Source: Pseudomonas sp. MYb118
GTDB lineage: Bacteria > Pseudomonadota > Gammaproteobacteria > Pseudomonadales > Pseudomonadaceae
Reading direction: 5' to 3'
Length of the DNA stretch: 64,000 nucleotides
Assembly: GCF_040947875.1 (NCBI RefSeq)
Contig: NZ_JBFRXN010000001.1
Span: forward strand, 124,001 to 188,000
The notes beneath the pieces were generated by a model. That model was given only the letters and a program-made list of their open reading frames with translations. It had not been told where the DNA came from and did no database searches. Every line of letters begins with the position of its first letter. Positions within the stretch are counted from its first letter, which is position 1. Of this stretch, positions 21,126-32,637 are shown piece after piece. Made by a program: the position numbers and the translations under genes.

Positions 21126-22199
21126 ATGTTGAAAGCTCGATCTGGGATAAAAAATGAGGATGAAGTCGACCTGGTTGCTCTGGTCAAGGAGTTATGGACT
21201 CAAAAGCTTTTGATTTTTGGTTTTACGGTGCTGGGGGTCGCTTTGGCGTATGCCTACGTCTCTCTATCCAAATCCCCTCCGGTATATGAAGCAAAAATTT
21301 ACGTCTTGCCTCCTGCACAAAGTGGGGTCGCTGCTTTTAATGTCGGGCGCAGTGCCAATGACGAAGGTTTGAAGCCTTTTACAGTAAAAGAAGTCTATGC
21401 CGTCTTTACCCAGAATCTTGTCGGGGAGACGCTTCGCCAGGATTTTTTCAAAGAAGTCTATTTACCCTCTCTCCCGCAAGCTTCGCGTGAGAACTCGGTA
21501 GACCAGTTATATAAAACTTTCTCTGAGCAACTGGTCGTCAGTGCAGATAAGGGCGTTCCGGACCGTTATTCCGTCACCGTCCAGAGTCAGGACTCAAAAC
21601 AGGCTGCCAGCTGGGGGGAGGCCTATCTTGATCGTGCGGCTGAGGCGGCGAAGGCGGAAATCATTCTGAATATAAAGCAGGAGGCCCTGGTCAGGGCGGA
21701 TGATCTCCAGTCAAGAATTGCAAGTTTGCGTGAGTCGGCTCTTCTCAAGCGTGAGGACCGTATCTCGCAATTGCGTGAGGCATTGAGCATTGCCAAGGCT
21801 ATTGGTCTGGTGGAGCCGCAGTTGCCATCCAGTGCATCGGTCACCGTGAAGGGGGGCGTGAACGAGTCGTTGGCCTATCGGCGTGGCAGCAAGGCGCTGG
21901 CGGCAGAAATTGAAGTTTTGCAGTCTCGATCCTCGGACGATGCATTTGTGCCGGAGCTGCGAAAACTGCAAGGCAAGTATGAGGAGTTGAGTCGATTGAG
22001 CGTGGACCCCGCAAAGGTCTCCGTCAGTCGTCAGGATGGTGAGGTCGAGGTACCGAGCACCCCACTCAAGACCAAGAAGAACCTTATAATGTTGGCAGGT
22101 CTGATCGCCGGTTTGTTACTGGGTGTTTTTTTGGCATTGGTACGTATTTTCTTACTGCGGCCTCCAGAGTCGAGAAATCCTGTTCTGGATGAAGGCTAG
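21126..22199 (+). CDS. wzz: O-antigen chain length determinant Wzz
   Basis: 357 residues. Polysaccharide co-polymerase topology: N-terminal cytoplasmic DEVDLVALVKELW, first transmembrane helix near residues 33-52, a long periplasmic, largely helical domain, and a second helix near the C-terminus (NLIMLAGLIAGLLLGVFLALV) preceded by the Pro-rich EVPSTPLKTKK. It sets the modal length of Wzy-polymerised O-antigen. It stands alone with a terminator behind it; a second, longer Wzz is encoded at 54.4-55.6 kb on the other strand. Confidence 0.93.
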   Translation: MLKARSGIKNEDEVDLVALVKELWTQKLLIFGFTVLGVALAYAYVSLSKSPPVYEAKIYVLPPAQSGVAAFNVGRSANDEGLKPFTVKEVYAVFTQNLVGETLRQDFFKEVYLPSLPQASRENSVDQLYKTFSEQLVVSADKGVPDRYSVTVQSQDSKQAASWGEAYLDRAAEAAKAEIILNIKQEALVRADDLQSRIASLRESALLKREDRISQLREALSIAKAIGLVEPQLPSSASVTVKGGVNESLAYRRGSKALAAEIEVLQSRSSDDAFVPELRKLQGKYEELSRLSVDPAKVSVSRQDGEVEVPSTPLKTKKNLIMLAGLIAGLLLGVFLALVRIFLLRPPESRNPVLDEG

Positions 22200-22241
22200 A
22201 GGAAGTCTCTGCCTTAGTTATTGTATTTTACTTGATATCGG

Positions 22242-22283
22242 GCCCTGCCGGTATGCATCGTTGATGTGTCGGCGGGGCTTTTT
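22242..22283 (+). terminator. Intrinsic terminator between wzz and the O-antigen operon
   Basis: GCCCTGCCG (22242-22250) pairs with CGGCGGGGC (22270-22278) with one G-T pair, followed by TTTTTC. It would end the wzz transcript before the RfaH-like gene. Confidence 0.85.
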
Positions 22284-22647
22284 CATTGGGTGTTCTCTAG
22301 GTGTTCGCGTGAAGTGTCTTTCGGTTGAGTGTTGCCACGAAGAAGGACCTTCTGAGCATCTGGGTGGCGGTTTGTCGGATACTCGAAGCAGGTGTTTCTG
22401 GGTGTGTCGAAAAAGTGGTTTGATGCACGAGTGTAAATATCTGAAAGCCATCCCCGTCGAGAGCAGGCATAATGTGGCTCTGCAGGATCGCGGGGCGTAA
22501 TCGCATTGGCCTCGTCCGTATCAATGGCGCATCAGGAGGGTGCATGGAGCAAACGAGGGCCTCGGCCTGCCGTCGCACAGGGAAGGCATTAAGTGCCATC
22601 GTTGCCTGGGCCGAATTCATTGCGGACACATCAGGGTGGGTCGCTGA
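22284..22647 (+). other. Non-coding leader before the RfaH-like gene
   Basis: No convincing gene in 364 bp. Open frames here lack ribosome binding sites and family resemblance. A CATAAT -10-like hexamer at 22468-22473 has no matching -35. The region may hold the promoter of the O-antigen operon. Confidence 0.4.
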
Positions 22648-23103
22648 ATGAATGGAGAGCAAGGGTTTGAACGATCAGTCTCTGCTGTCGGGGCGCAACT
22701 ACCAGGGGCCCGAGACTGGTACCTGGCCCAGTGTAAGCCAAGGCAAGACGAGAGGGCCGAAGAGCATCTGACTCGTCACGGGTACATCGGTGTACGCCCA
22801 ATGTGCATTCAACAGTCGCTAGTGAACGGGCATTTGCACGAGAGTACCAACTCTTTTTCCCCCGGTTGTGTGTTCATCCAGCCCGGCCCCGATTGTAGTC
22901 GGGTGCCGTTGCGCTCAATGCTTGGTGTCAGTCGGATAGTCAGCTTTGGCGAAAGGTCGGCGGCTGTCGGCGAAGATCTGGTTTGGCAATTACATGCGCG
23001 AGTTGAAGGTTTCGAGGGTCCCTTGTTCCTGGAGGGGGAGCCTGTACGCGACGCTAGTGACGAGTGTGCCGAAATGGATAATTGGATGGTGAAGTGCTGG
23101 TGA
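22648..23103 (+). CDS. RfaH/NusG-paralogue with NGN domain only
   Basis: 151 residues. Residues 23-120 match the NGN domain of RfaH: WYLAQCKPRQDERAEEHL is close in pattern to the RfaH start (WYLLYCKRGQLQRAQEHL), followed by a SFSPGCVFIQ block equivalent to LFPNYLFVEF, and LGVSRIVSFGE equivalent to GVSHFVRFG. The usual C-terminal KOW domain of about 45 residues is absent; after EGEPVRD the protein ends in an acidic tail (DECAEMDNWMVKCW). I find no frameshift that would restore a KOW in the next 100 bp. Family knowledge: RfaH-like proteins promote elongation through long polysaccharide operons by binding RNA polymerase at ops sites. Its place as first gene of the operon suggests a cis-acting role. 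Whether it is functional without KOW is unknown. Confidence 0.75.
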   Translation: MNGEQGFERSVSAVGAQLPGARDWYLAQCKPRQDERAEEHLTRHGYIGVRPMCIQQSLVNGHLHESTNSFSPGCVFIQPGPDCSRVPLRSMLGVSRIVSFGERSAAVGEDLVWQLHARVEGFEGPLFLEGEPVRDASDECAEMDNWMVKCW

Positions 23104-23218
23104 TTTCGCCCGTTCGTAGGTCTCAAACGGTCAGGTTGGAAGCAATTCCAGGGCGGTGATTCCGTCCCATGTGTGTACATAATTGCTGAATAAGATGAAT
23201 TTAAAGGAGTTGTGTTTG

Positions 23219-25500
<2,282 letters not shown>

Positions 25501-25507
25501 AACACTT

Positions 25508-26089
25508 ATGAACTATCAGGTACATCCCTCCGCAATCGTAGACGACGGTGCGCAGATTGGAAGCGGATCTCGCGTATGGCATTTTGTACATGTCTGCGCT
25601 GACGCTGTTATCGGCGAACGCTGTTCGTTGGGTCAGAATGTATTTGTGGGTAACCGCGTCGTTATCGGAAACAACGTGAAGATACAGAACAACGTCTCTG
25701 TGTATGATAACGTTACTCTTGAAGATGATGTTTTTTGCGGCCCCAGCATGGTGTTTACCAACGTCTATAACCCTCGTAGCGCAGTGTCGCGCAAAGACGA
25801 GTATCGCGACACTACTGTCAGAAAAGGCGCCACTTTGGGAGCGAACTGCACTGTGGTGTGCGGCGTGACCATTGGTGAGTACGCTTTCATTGGTGCGGGT
25901 GCTGTAGTTAATCGTGATGTCAAACCGTACGCACTGATGGCGGGCGTTCCAGCTAAACAGATAGGCTGGATGAGCCAGCAGGGCGAGCGTATTCCCCTTT
26001 CGCTGAAGGGCGAGGGTGAGTTCACCTGCCCTCACACAGCGCAACGATACAAGTTAGTGGGCGATAAACTGGAGTGCCTTGGCGAATGA
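25508..26089 (+). CDS. wbpD: UDP-2-acetamido-3-amino-2,3-dideoxy-glucuronate N-acetyltransferase
   Basis: 193 residues. Almost the whole protein is a left-handed beta-helix built from hexapeptide repeats ([32 protein letters not shown]). It places an acetyl group on the C3 amine made by WbpE, giving UDP-GlcNAc(3NAc)A. The C-terminal [18 protein letters not shown] tail is shared with WbpD homologues. Overlaps wbpE by 4 bp (ATGA). Confidence 0.92.
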   Translation: MNYQVHPSAIVDDGAQIGSGSRVWHFVHVCADAVIGERCSLGQNVFVGNRVVIGNNVKIQNNVSVYDNVTLEDDVFCGPSMVFTNVYNPRSAVSRKDEYRDTTVRKGATLGANCTVVCGVTIGEYAFIGAGAVVNRDVKPYALMAGVPAKQIGWMSQQGERIPLSLKGEGEFTCPHTAQRYKLVGDKLECLGE

Positions 26090-27195
26090 ATATTCCTTTC
26101 GTCGATTTGAGAACTCAGTACGAAGCTTTGAAATCGGAAATTCAGCTCCGTATCAATAATGTACTCGAGCATGGCCAATACATTATGGGGCCTGAAGTTG
26201 CCGAGCTTGAGGATCGTCTTTGCACCTACACCGGTGCCAGGCACTGCATTACCGTTTCCAGTGGTACTGACGCACTGCTGATCAGCCTGATGGCGCTGGG
26301 TGTGGGGCGAGATGACGAAGTCATCACCACGCCATTCACCTTTGCAGCGACGGCGGAAGTCATCGTCCTCCTGGGCGCGAAACCAGTCTTTGTCGATATC
26401 GACCCACTCACCTGCAATATTGATGCAGCGAAAGTGGAGGGCGCGATAACGTCCAGGACGAAGGCCATCATGCCCGTGAGCCTATACGGTCAGCCTTCGG
26501 ACATGGATGAAATCAATGCAATCGCTGCTCGCCATGGCAACATTCCAGTAATCGAAGATGCGGCCCAGAGTTTTGGTGCTGACTACAAGGGGCGTAAGAG
26601 CTGCAACCTGTCTACTGTCGGTTGCACGAGCTTTTTCCCCAGCAAGCCCTTGGGCTGTTATGGCGATGGTGGTGCGATATTCACGTCCGACGACGCCTTT
26701 GCGCAAGCATGTAGAGAAATTCGTGTTCACGGTCAAAGTCAGCGGTACTGGCATACCCGTGTCGGGCTCGGCGGTCGGATGGACACGCTTCAGTGTGCCA
26801 TCGTGCTGGCCAAGCTTGAGCGCTTCGAGTGGGAGGTTGAGCAACGAATAGAAGCGGGGGCCCGTTACAATCGTGCGATGGATGAGCTGGGTGTAAAGCG
26901 CGTGCAACAAAAGGCTGACCGCACCAGCATGTTTGCTCAATATACGATTCTGGTGGAGGATCGTGAGCAGGTTCAGGCGTCCCTCAAGCAGCAGGGCATA
27001 CCGACGGCGGTCCACTATCCGGTCCCTTTGAACGAGCAACCTGTTTACCGTTGCTACGGTTCGTCTTCGGACACTCCGATCTCTCATTCTGTTGCTCGAC
27101 AGGTCATGAGCCTGCCGATGAGTGCGGACGTAGGGTCTGTCTTTGAGCCGGTTATGTCGGGCCTGCGCACAGCCCTGAGCATGAGCCGTGAATGA
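26086..27195 (+). CDS. wbpE: UDP-2-acetamido-2-deoxy-3-oxo-glucuronate aminotransferase
   Basis: 369 residues from ATG at 26086 ([15 protein letters not shown]). DegT/DnrJ/EryC1-type PLP aminotransferase: [30 protein letters not shown], and the PLP Lys in [15 protein letters not shown]. Works with WbpB to install the 3-amino group. Overlaps both neighbours by 4 bp, showing tight translational coupling. No wbpI (the C2 epimerase that would make the manno form) follows in this locus. Confidence 0.93.
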   Translation: MNIPFVDLRTQYEALKSEIQLRINNVLEHGQYIMGPEVAELEDRLCTYTGARHCITVSSGTDALLISLMALGVGRDDEVITTPFTFAATAEVIVLLGAKPVFVDIDPLTCNIDAAKVEGAITSRTKAIMPVSLYGQPSDMDEINAIAARHGNIPVIEDAAQSFGADYKGRKSCNLSTVGCTSFFPSKPLGCYGDGGAIFTSDDAFAQACREIRVHGQSQRYWHTRVGLGGRMDTLQCAIVLAKLERFEWEVEQRIEAGARYNRAMDELGVKRVQQKADRTSMFAQYTILVEDREQVQASLKQQGIPTAVHYPVPLNEQPVYRCYGSSSDTPISHSVARQVMSLPMSADVGSVFEPVMSGLRTALSMSRE

Positions 27196-28484
27196 ATAAG
27201 CGATTCTTCGGGAATGCCGGGATATTCCTGGGCGCGAACATAATCAACGCTGGAATTCCTTTTCTGCTCCTGCCGTTCTTGACGCGTGCGCTTACGCCCG
27301 CCGATTACGGGGTAGTGGCCATGTTTGGCATCATGGTCAATATTTTTGGCACGCTGACAGGTCTGAGCGTGCATGGAGCCATTGGTGTTCGTTACTTTGA
27401 ACTGGAAAAAAGTGTTCTGGCGAGATACGTCGGTGCTTGCGTCAGCATTCTGATTGTCAGCACTGCCATAATATTTGCGCTCGTGGCTTTATTCGGAAAA
27501 TGGCTGGAGGAGCCAACGAGCCTGCCCTATGAGTGGTTGCTGGTTGCCGTTCTCATTTCCGGTTTGCAGTTTCTGATAAATATCAAACTCACGCTTTGGC
27601 AGGTGGGGGGCATCGCAAAGCGGTATGGGATCTTTCAGGTATCCCAGGGGTTACTCAACGCCGCTGTCTCGCTGATTTTCATTTTCGGTTTCCTGATGGC
27701 ATGGGAAGGCCGGGTACTGGGACAGGTCATCGCAACGAGTGTTTTTGGCGTTCTGGCGTTGGTCGGGCTGTTCCTGGGCAGTGAGTTGAGCCGCCCCAAA
27801 GCCGCTGAGGGTCACGTATCGGACGCTCTGAAGTTCGGTGTGCCGCTCATTCCTCATGTGATCGGCGGTTTGGTAATGGTCGTGGCAGATCGGTTTATCA
27901 TCGCCAATATGCTCGATGTTCAAGCGGTGGGGATTTATACCCTGGCGCTTCAGATCGGCATGATCATGGGGTTGATCGCGGATGCGTTCATCAAGGTTTA
28001 CGGCCCCTGGCTGTATGCAAAATTGAAGGAAAACACCGATGAAGCACGCCGGGAGGTGGTGGGAGTCACCTATCTGGTATGGTTGGTCTTCCTCGCTTTG
28101 GCTCTTGTGGCGGTCGGATTTTGCGAACTGTTTTTCTCCGCCGTCGTGGGCAAGGACTTTGCCGCCGCCAAGGACATCATCTTCTGGTTTTTTCTGGGGC
28201 AAACCTTTAAAGGCATGTACCTCTCGGTGGCTGGCTTTTTCTTTTTCTCGTCGCGAACGAGCAGCGTGTCGGTAGTGACTGTCTGCACCGGTCTGTTTTC
28301 CGTTGCAGTCACTATCATTTTTGTGAAGCTTCTGGGATTGCAGGGAGCAGCCATGGCTTACGCCCTTTCCGAGGGGGTGCTTTTTCTGTTTGCGTGGCTG
28401 CTGTCGCAGCGCATACACAAAATGCCTTGGTCCGACGTGGTTTCGTCTATATCCCTTATTGCGAACCGAGGCTTTTCGAAATGA
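27192..28484 (+). CDS. wzx: O-antigen flippase Wzx
   Basis: 430 residues with about 12 hydrophobic helices and few charged loops. N-terminal NAGIFLGANIINAGIPFLLLP is typical of the MATE/MOP-superfamily oligosaccharide flippases, which move undecaprenyl-linked O-units to the periplasmic face of the inner membrane. It is the only such protein in the window. Overlaps wbpE and the next gene by 4 bp each. Confidence 0.9.
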   Translation: MNKRFFGNAGIFLGANIINAGIPFLLLPFLTRALTPADYGVVAMFGIMVNIFGTLTGLSVHGAIGVRYFELEKSVLARYVGACVSILIVSTAIIFALVALFGKWLEEPTSLPYEWLLVAVLISGLQFLINIKLTLWQVGGIAKRYGIFQVSQGLLNAAVSLIFIFGFLMAWEGRVLGQVIATSVFGVLALVGLFLGSELSRPKAAEGHVSDALKFGVPLIPHVIGGLVMVVADRFIIANMLDVQAVGIYTLALQIGMIMGLIADAFIKVYGPWLYAKLKENTDEARREVVGVTYLVWLVFLALALVAVGFCELFFSAVVGKDFAAAKDIIFWFFLGQTFKGMYLSVAGFFFFSSRTSSVSVVTVCTGLFSVAVTIIFVKLLGLQGAAMAYALSEGVLFLFAWLLSQRIHKMPWSDVVSSISLIANRGFSK

Positions 28485-29002
28485 GCCGTTCAATTTTACG
28501 TGTTGCTTCGAAGCTCCTGGAGTTCATTCGAAGTGCGGGATGGAAAATTACATATTCAAATTATCGGCATGAATATGACCTGCACCGCAATTTCGCTTTT
28601 AATGGTGCCTACATTCAGTTCTACGGGGAAGGTGAAATCCGCGCCGGAGAGGGAAGCTACATCGGAGGCCTGTCCACCGTCCAGGCAGTATCAGGGTGTA
28701 GCGTGACCATCGGTGCTGGCTGTCGCATCTCACACAACGTGAGAATGTACACACAGTCTGCCGATGCCGACGCCGATTTTTCCTGCGCCAACCCTCCTGA
28801 GAAGCAGGGTGACATTGTTATTGGGGATTACTGCTGGATTGGTGCGAACGTGTTCATCAATCCAGGCGTAACTGTCGGAAGAAACGCCGTCATAGGGGCG
28901 AATTCCGTTGTTACCAAGGATATTCCGTCGGACGAAATCTGGGGTGGCGTTCCGGCGAAACTTATCAGACGAAAAAACATCGCGAATGATGCGGTCTTAT
29001 AA
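28481..29002 (+). CDS. WbbJ-type hexapeptide acetyltransferase
   Basis: 173 residues from ATG at 28481, overlapping the wzx stop (ATGA). Left-handed beta-helix of the maltose/galactoside O-acetyltransferase class: SVTIGAGCRISHNVRMYT contains the catalytic His, followed by IVIGDYCWIGANVFINPGVTVG and GVPAKLIRRKN. Probably adds an O-acetyl group to an O-unit sugar; N-acetylation of an amino sugar is an alternative, but wbpD and the NeuD-like gene cover those steps. Short basic N-terminus, no transmembrane segment. Confidence 0.85.
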   Translation: MSRSILRVASKLLEFIRSAGWKITYSNYRHEYDLHRNFAFNGAYIQFYGEGEIRAGEGSYIGGLSTVQAVSGCSVTIGAGCRISHNVRMYTQSADADADFSCANPPEKQGDIVIGDYCWIGANVFINPGVTVGRNAVIGANSVVTKDIPSDEIWGGVPAKLIRRKNIANDAVL

Positions 29003-29045
29003 TGAATTTCGGTTCTTAAAAGCCGACTATATTTGAGAGTGAGAT

Positions 29046-29795
29046 ATGCGAATAATTGCCAAGCTGGATGTTAAGCCTCCACAAGTAGTGAAACCAGTTC
29101 ACTTTGAGGGGCTGAGGAAAATCGGTGCTCCAGGCGACCTCGCTTATAAATACTATGAGCAGGGAGCTGATGAGATATTCTATATCGATATCGTGTCTAG
29201 CTTATATCGACGCGAAATTCTCTTTGATCTGATTTCGGACACCGCCAAGAGGATTCTCGTTCCTTTCGCCGTGGGTGGTGGGGTCCACACCACCGATGAC
29301 TTTTCCAGACTGTTTCACCACGGTGCGGACAAGGTTGTCATGAACACCGGGGCGCATGAAGATCCGTCGCGCATTGATGCGGCGGCGAAAATCTTCGGCG
29401 GGCAGTCGGTCGTTGTAAATATCGAAGCGAAACAGGTCCGTGAAAACGGCTGGGAGTGCTATACCGATTGCGGTCGTATTCCATCCGGTCGCGATGTTGT
29501 GCTTTGGGCCAAGGAGGTGGAGGCGCGCGGTGCCGGCGAAATTCTATTGCAGTCGGTGGATTGCGACGGTCGCCAACGCGGGTTCGATATCGAGCTGGTC
29601 AAGGCGGTGGTGGGTGCTGTGAACATCCCTGTCGTTGCATCCAGTGGCGCCGGAACACTTCAGGATATCCTGAATGTTGCGCAACAGGCCGCGCCGAGCG
29701 GCATAGCACTCGCGTCAGTGCTTCATTACGATAAAACCACGATCGGTGACGTCAAACGTTTCCTGATCGAGCATGGTGTGGAGGTGGCAGTATGA
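29046..29795 (+). CDS. HisF-like cyclase subunit of O-antigen amidotransferase set 1
   Basis: 249 residues, a (beta/alpha)8 barrel of the HisF family: MRIIAKLDVK, VPFAVGGGVHTTDD, HHGADKVVMNT, RGAGEILLQSVDCDG, VVASSGAGTLQD. Of the two catalytic aspartates of histidine-pathway HisF, the first is kept (Asp8 here, Asp11 in Thermotoga) but the second is Glu (Glu127, in VVNIEAKQ where the canonical protein has VVAIDAKR). In O-antigen loci such HisF proteins act with HisH and WbpG: ammonia from glutamine is passed to WbpG to make an acetamidino group. hisH overlaps by 4 bp and wbpG follows. Confidence 0.88.
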   Translation: MRIIAKLDVKPPQVVKPVHFEGLRKIGAPGDLAYKYYEQGADEIFYIDIVSSLYRREILFDLISDTAKRILVPFAVGGGVHTTDDFSRLFHHGADKVVMNTGAHEDPSRIDAAAKIFGGQSVVVNIEAKQVRENGWECYTDCGRIPSGRDVVLWAKEVEARGAGEILLQSVDCDGRQRGFDIELVKAVVGAVNIPVVASSGAGTLQDILNVAQQAAPSGIALASVLHYDKTTIGDVKRFLIEHGVEVAV

Positions 29796-30400
29796 GTCAG
29801 CAGATCGGTGTAGTTGACTACGGTGCCGCGGGCAACGTGTTCAGTATTGCCAGGGCACTTGAATGTGCGGGCGCCAAGGTCAAGGTGGTCAAGCACAGCC
29901 AGGATCTGGTCGGTGTCGATAAGCTGGTCATGCCCGGCGTTGGCAGCTTCGTGGACGGCATGCGCGAATTGAATGAATCTGGCATGTCTGAGGCGATCGT
30001 CGCCTATGCGGCAACTGATCGTCCATTGCTCGGCATTTGCCTGGGCATGCAAGTGCTCAGTTCGGTTGGTTTTGAGTACGGCGAAACTCGCGGGCTTGAT
30101 CTGATGCTTGGCGAAGTCCGACAAATGCAGTGCAAGGGTGTTGTGCCGCACATGGGCTTCAACAGCCTCTCCATTGTGGCTGACAGTCCCCTGCTGAAGG
30201 GTGTCACTGCGTCGGATCTGTTCTATTTCATGCACTCTTACGAAGTGCAGAAATATACTGATGTGATCTCCCTGACGACATACGCGGGGCATCAGTTTGT
30301 TTCTGGCGTACAACGTGGGAATATTTTTGGCTTGCAGTTCCATCCCGAGAAAAGTCGCCAAGCCGGTATTCGTGTTTTTGAAAACTTCTTAGCTTTGTGA
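29792..30400 (+). CDS. HisH-like glutamine amidotransferase, set 1
   Basis: 202 residues. Class I glutamine amidotransferase with the catalytic Cys in LLGICLGMQVL and the His/Glu pair in LQFHPEKSR; N-terminal IGVVDYGAAGNVFSI and VMPGVGSFVDGM are HisH hallmarks. It should release ammonia from glutamine for the adjacent HisF/WbpG partners. GGAGG lies before the ATG at 29792, which overlaps the hisF stop. Cytoplasmic. Confidence 0.92.
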   Translation: MSQQIGVVDYGAAGNVFSIARALECAGAKVKVVKHSQDLVGVDKLVMPGVGSFVDGMRELNESGMSEAIVAYAATDRPLLGICLGMQVLSSVGFEYGETRGLDLMLGEVRQMQCKGVVPHMGFNSLSIVADSPLLKGVTASDLFYFMHSYEVQKYTDVISLTTYAGHQFVSGVQRGNIFGLQFHPEKSRQAGIRVFENFLAL

Positions 30401-30407
30401 GTCCGAA

Positions 30408-31625
30408 ATGAATAATCAAGAGTCGTTTGGACGCTACGGTCTTCCGTTAAATATCCAGTTTTGCAAAAAATGCGCCATGAACAACCAGCGGCCTTCGTCG
30501 ACTGTCGAGTTCAAGAACAAGCCAGGCGAGATCAAGAAAGCGATTTTCTTCGATGAGCATGGTGTGTGTGACGCCTGTAATTTCGCTGAAAAGAAAAAGC
30601 TGATCAACTGGCAGGAGCGTGAGCGCGAGCTGAGAGAGCTGTGCGATCGTCATCGCCGCAGTGACGGCCGTTATGATGTCGTCGTTCCGGGCAGTGGCGG
30701 CAAGGATAGCGTGATGGCTGCGCACGTCCTCAAGTTCAAATACAACATGAACCCTATTCTGGTGACGTGGCCGCCTGCGATTTACACCGACATTGGTCGG
30801 CGTAACTTCGATGCCTGGCTGAACTCCGGTTTTGCCAACTACACCTACAACCAGAATAAAAAAGTCCACCGCACCCTGACGCGGCTGGCCTTTGAAAAAC
30901 TCTGCCATCCCTTCCAGCCTTTTATTCTTGGGCAAAAGAACCTGGCACCGAAAATGTCGGTGATGCTGGACATTCCACTGGTTGTCTTTGGTGAAAACGA
31001 AGCTGAGTACGGTAACGCCATTCTCGATAATGACAAACCGACCCGTGATCCGAAGTACTACACAGCAGAGAACCAGTTGAGCGATCTGTACCTGGGGGGT
31101 GTCAGTGCCAGCCAGTTGATGGAGGAGTATAAGTACTCGATGGCGGATCTCGAGGCTTACTTGCCAGTGGATCCTTACAAGATTCAGAGTGTAGGTACTG
31201 AGGTTCATTATCTTGGCTACTACATGAAATGGCACCCTCAAGAGACGTACTATTTCTCTGTCGAAAACTCCGATTTCATGCCGAATGATCACCGGACCGA
31301 AGGCAGCTTCAGCAAGTATAGCTCCCTGGACGACATGATCGACTGGTTGCATTACTATACGACATACACCAAGTTTGGTATTGGTCGTGCAACTTACGAT
31401 GCTGCGCAGGAAATTCGTAACGGCGATATCACTCGTGATGAGGGTATTTCGTTGATCAAGCGTTTTGACGGCGAGTTCCCGGAAATCTATCAAAAGCAGT
31501 GCCTTGAATACATGGGTATCTCTGCAGAGCGCTTTGCAGAAGTCATCGAAGAGTTCAGAACGCCTCATCTCTGGGATAAGACGGCCACTGGATGGGAACT
31601 GAAAAAACCTATCTGGAAAGCATGA
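30408..31625 (+). CDS. N-acetyl sugar amidotransferase WbpG-like, set 1
   Basis: 405 residues. N-terminal zinc-ribbon-like cysteines (CKKC near 19-22 and CDAC near 57-60) and a PP-loop, VVVPGSGGKDSVMA (near residue 95), which activates the acetamido oxygen with ATP. Enzymes of this family turn an N-acetyl group into an acetamidino group using ammonia from HisH/HisF. This copy is longer and clearly different from the one at 42.4 kb, whose PP-loop is [11 protein letters not shown]. It sits directly before legB, so the legionaminic acid precursor is a likely substrate, but this is inference. Confidence 0.88.
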   Translation: MNNQESFGRYGLPLNIQFCKKCAMNNQRPSSTVEFKNKPGEIKKAIFFDEHGVCDACNFAEKKKLINWQERERELRELCDRHRRSDGRYDVVVPGSGGKDSVMAAHVLKFKYNMNPILVTWPPAIYTDIGRRNFDAWLNSGFANYTYNQNKKVHRTLTRLAFEKLCHPFQPFILGQKNLAPKMSVMLDIPLVVFGENEAEYGNAILDNDKPTRDPKYYTAENQLSDLYLGGVSASQLMEEYKYSMADLEAYLPVDPYKIQSVGTEVHYLGYYMKWHPQETYYFSVENSDFMPNDHRTEGSFSKYSSLDDMIDWLHYYTTYTKFGIGRATYDAAQEIRNGDITRDEGISLIKRFDGEFPEIYQKQCLEYMGISAERFAEVIEEFRTPHLWDKTATGWELKKPIWKA

Positions 31626-31650
31626 GCAGCTTTGGCTGAAGGAGTATGAA

Positions 31651-32628
31651 GTGAAGGCATTAATTACAGGTGCTGATGGTTTTATCGGTTCTCACCTGAC
31701 CGAGTTGCTCGTACGCGAAGGGTACGAGGTAAAAGCGTTGTCCCAGTATAATTCTTTCAATTACTGGGGTTGGCTGGAAAGTGTTGACTGCTTGTCGAAT
31801 ATTGAAGTCTTGAGCGGTGATGTGCGCGATCCGCATTATTGCAAGCACATCACGAAAGGCGTTGATGTAGTTTTCAATCTTGCAGCACTGATTGCCATTC
31901 CTTATTCGTATGTGGCGCCTGATAGCTACGTCGATACGAATATCAAAGGGACTTTGAATATTTGTCAGGCCGCCCTCGAAAATGGCGTTCAGCGGGTAAT
32001 TCATACCTCTACCAGTGAGGTATATGGCACCGCTCAGTACGTTCCCATTGATGAAAAGCACCCGCTGCAGGCGCAGTCGCCCTATAGCGCATCGAAAATT
32101 GGCGCGGATGCGATGGCGATGAGTTTCTACAACGCCTTCGACCTGCCTCTGACTATTGCTCGTCCATTCAACACGTACGGCCCACGGCAATCCGCCAGGG
32201 CTGTCATTCCGACGATCATTACTCAGATTGCCAGTGGTAAGAAGCAGATTCAGTTGGGCGATACCACCCCGACACGTGACTTCAACTACGTCGCCGACAC
32301 ATGCCGTGGTTTTCTCGAACTGGCGCGTTGCGAGGCGGCCGTAGGGGAGACAGTGAATATCGGCTCCAACTATGAAATCTCGGTGGGCGACACACTGAAC
32401 CTCATTCGCGAGTTGATGGGAAGTGATGTGGAGTTCCTGACCGATCAGCAGCGAATCCGCCCGGAAAAATCGGAAGTGTTCCGCTTGTGGTGTGACAACA
32501 CGAAAATCCGCGCACTGACAGGTTTCGAACCGCAGCATGACATTCGACAAGGTCTTCAAAAGACGATTGACTGGTTGCTGCTCCCCGAGAACCTGGCCAA
32601 GTACAAAGCCGATATTTACAACGTTTGA
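31651..32628 (+). CDS. legB: Nucleotide-sugar 4,6-dehydratase LegB-like
   Basis: 325 residues from GTG at 31651, preceded by AAGGAG. Extended SDR: TGADGFIGSHLTELL at the N-terminus, TSTSEVYGTAQ and YSASK (YxxxK) for catalysis, RPFNTYGPRQ. LegB makes the 4-keto-6-deoxy intermediate from GDP- or UDP-GlcNAc, first committed step to legionaminic acid. LegC, LegG and LegI follow in order, which supports the call over other dehydratases. Confidence 0.88.
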   Translation: MKALITGADGFIGSHLTELLVREGYEVKALSQYNSFNYWGWLESVDCLSNIEVLSGDVRDPHYCKHITKGVDVVFNLAALIAIPYSYVAPDSYVDTNIKGTLNICQAALENGVQRVIHTSTSEVYGTAQYVPIDEKHPLQAQSPYSASKIGADAMAMSFYNAFDLPLTIARPFNTYGPRQSARAVIPTIITQIASGKKQIQLGDTTPTRDFNYVADTCRGFLELARCEAAVGETVNIGSNYEISVGDTLNLIRELMGSDVEFLTDQQRIRPEKSEVFRLWCDNTKIRALTGFEPQHDIRQGLQKTIDWLLLPENLAKYKADIYNV

Positions 32629-32637
32629 GGCGCTCCT

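Noticed and set aside
22123..22500. 125-codon open frame after wzz
   Set aside because: Starts inside wzz in another frame, crosses the intrinsic terminator, and resembles no protein.
23030..23218. Frameshift that would restore a KOW domain to the RfaH-like gene
   Set aside because: I read the other two frames after 23030 and see no KOW-like sequence (no conserved Gly-rich V..G.F.G pattern).
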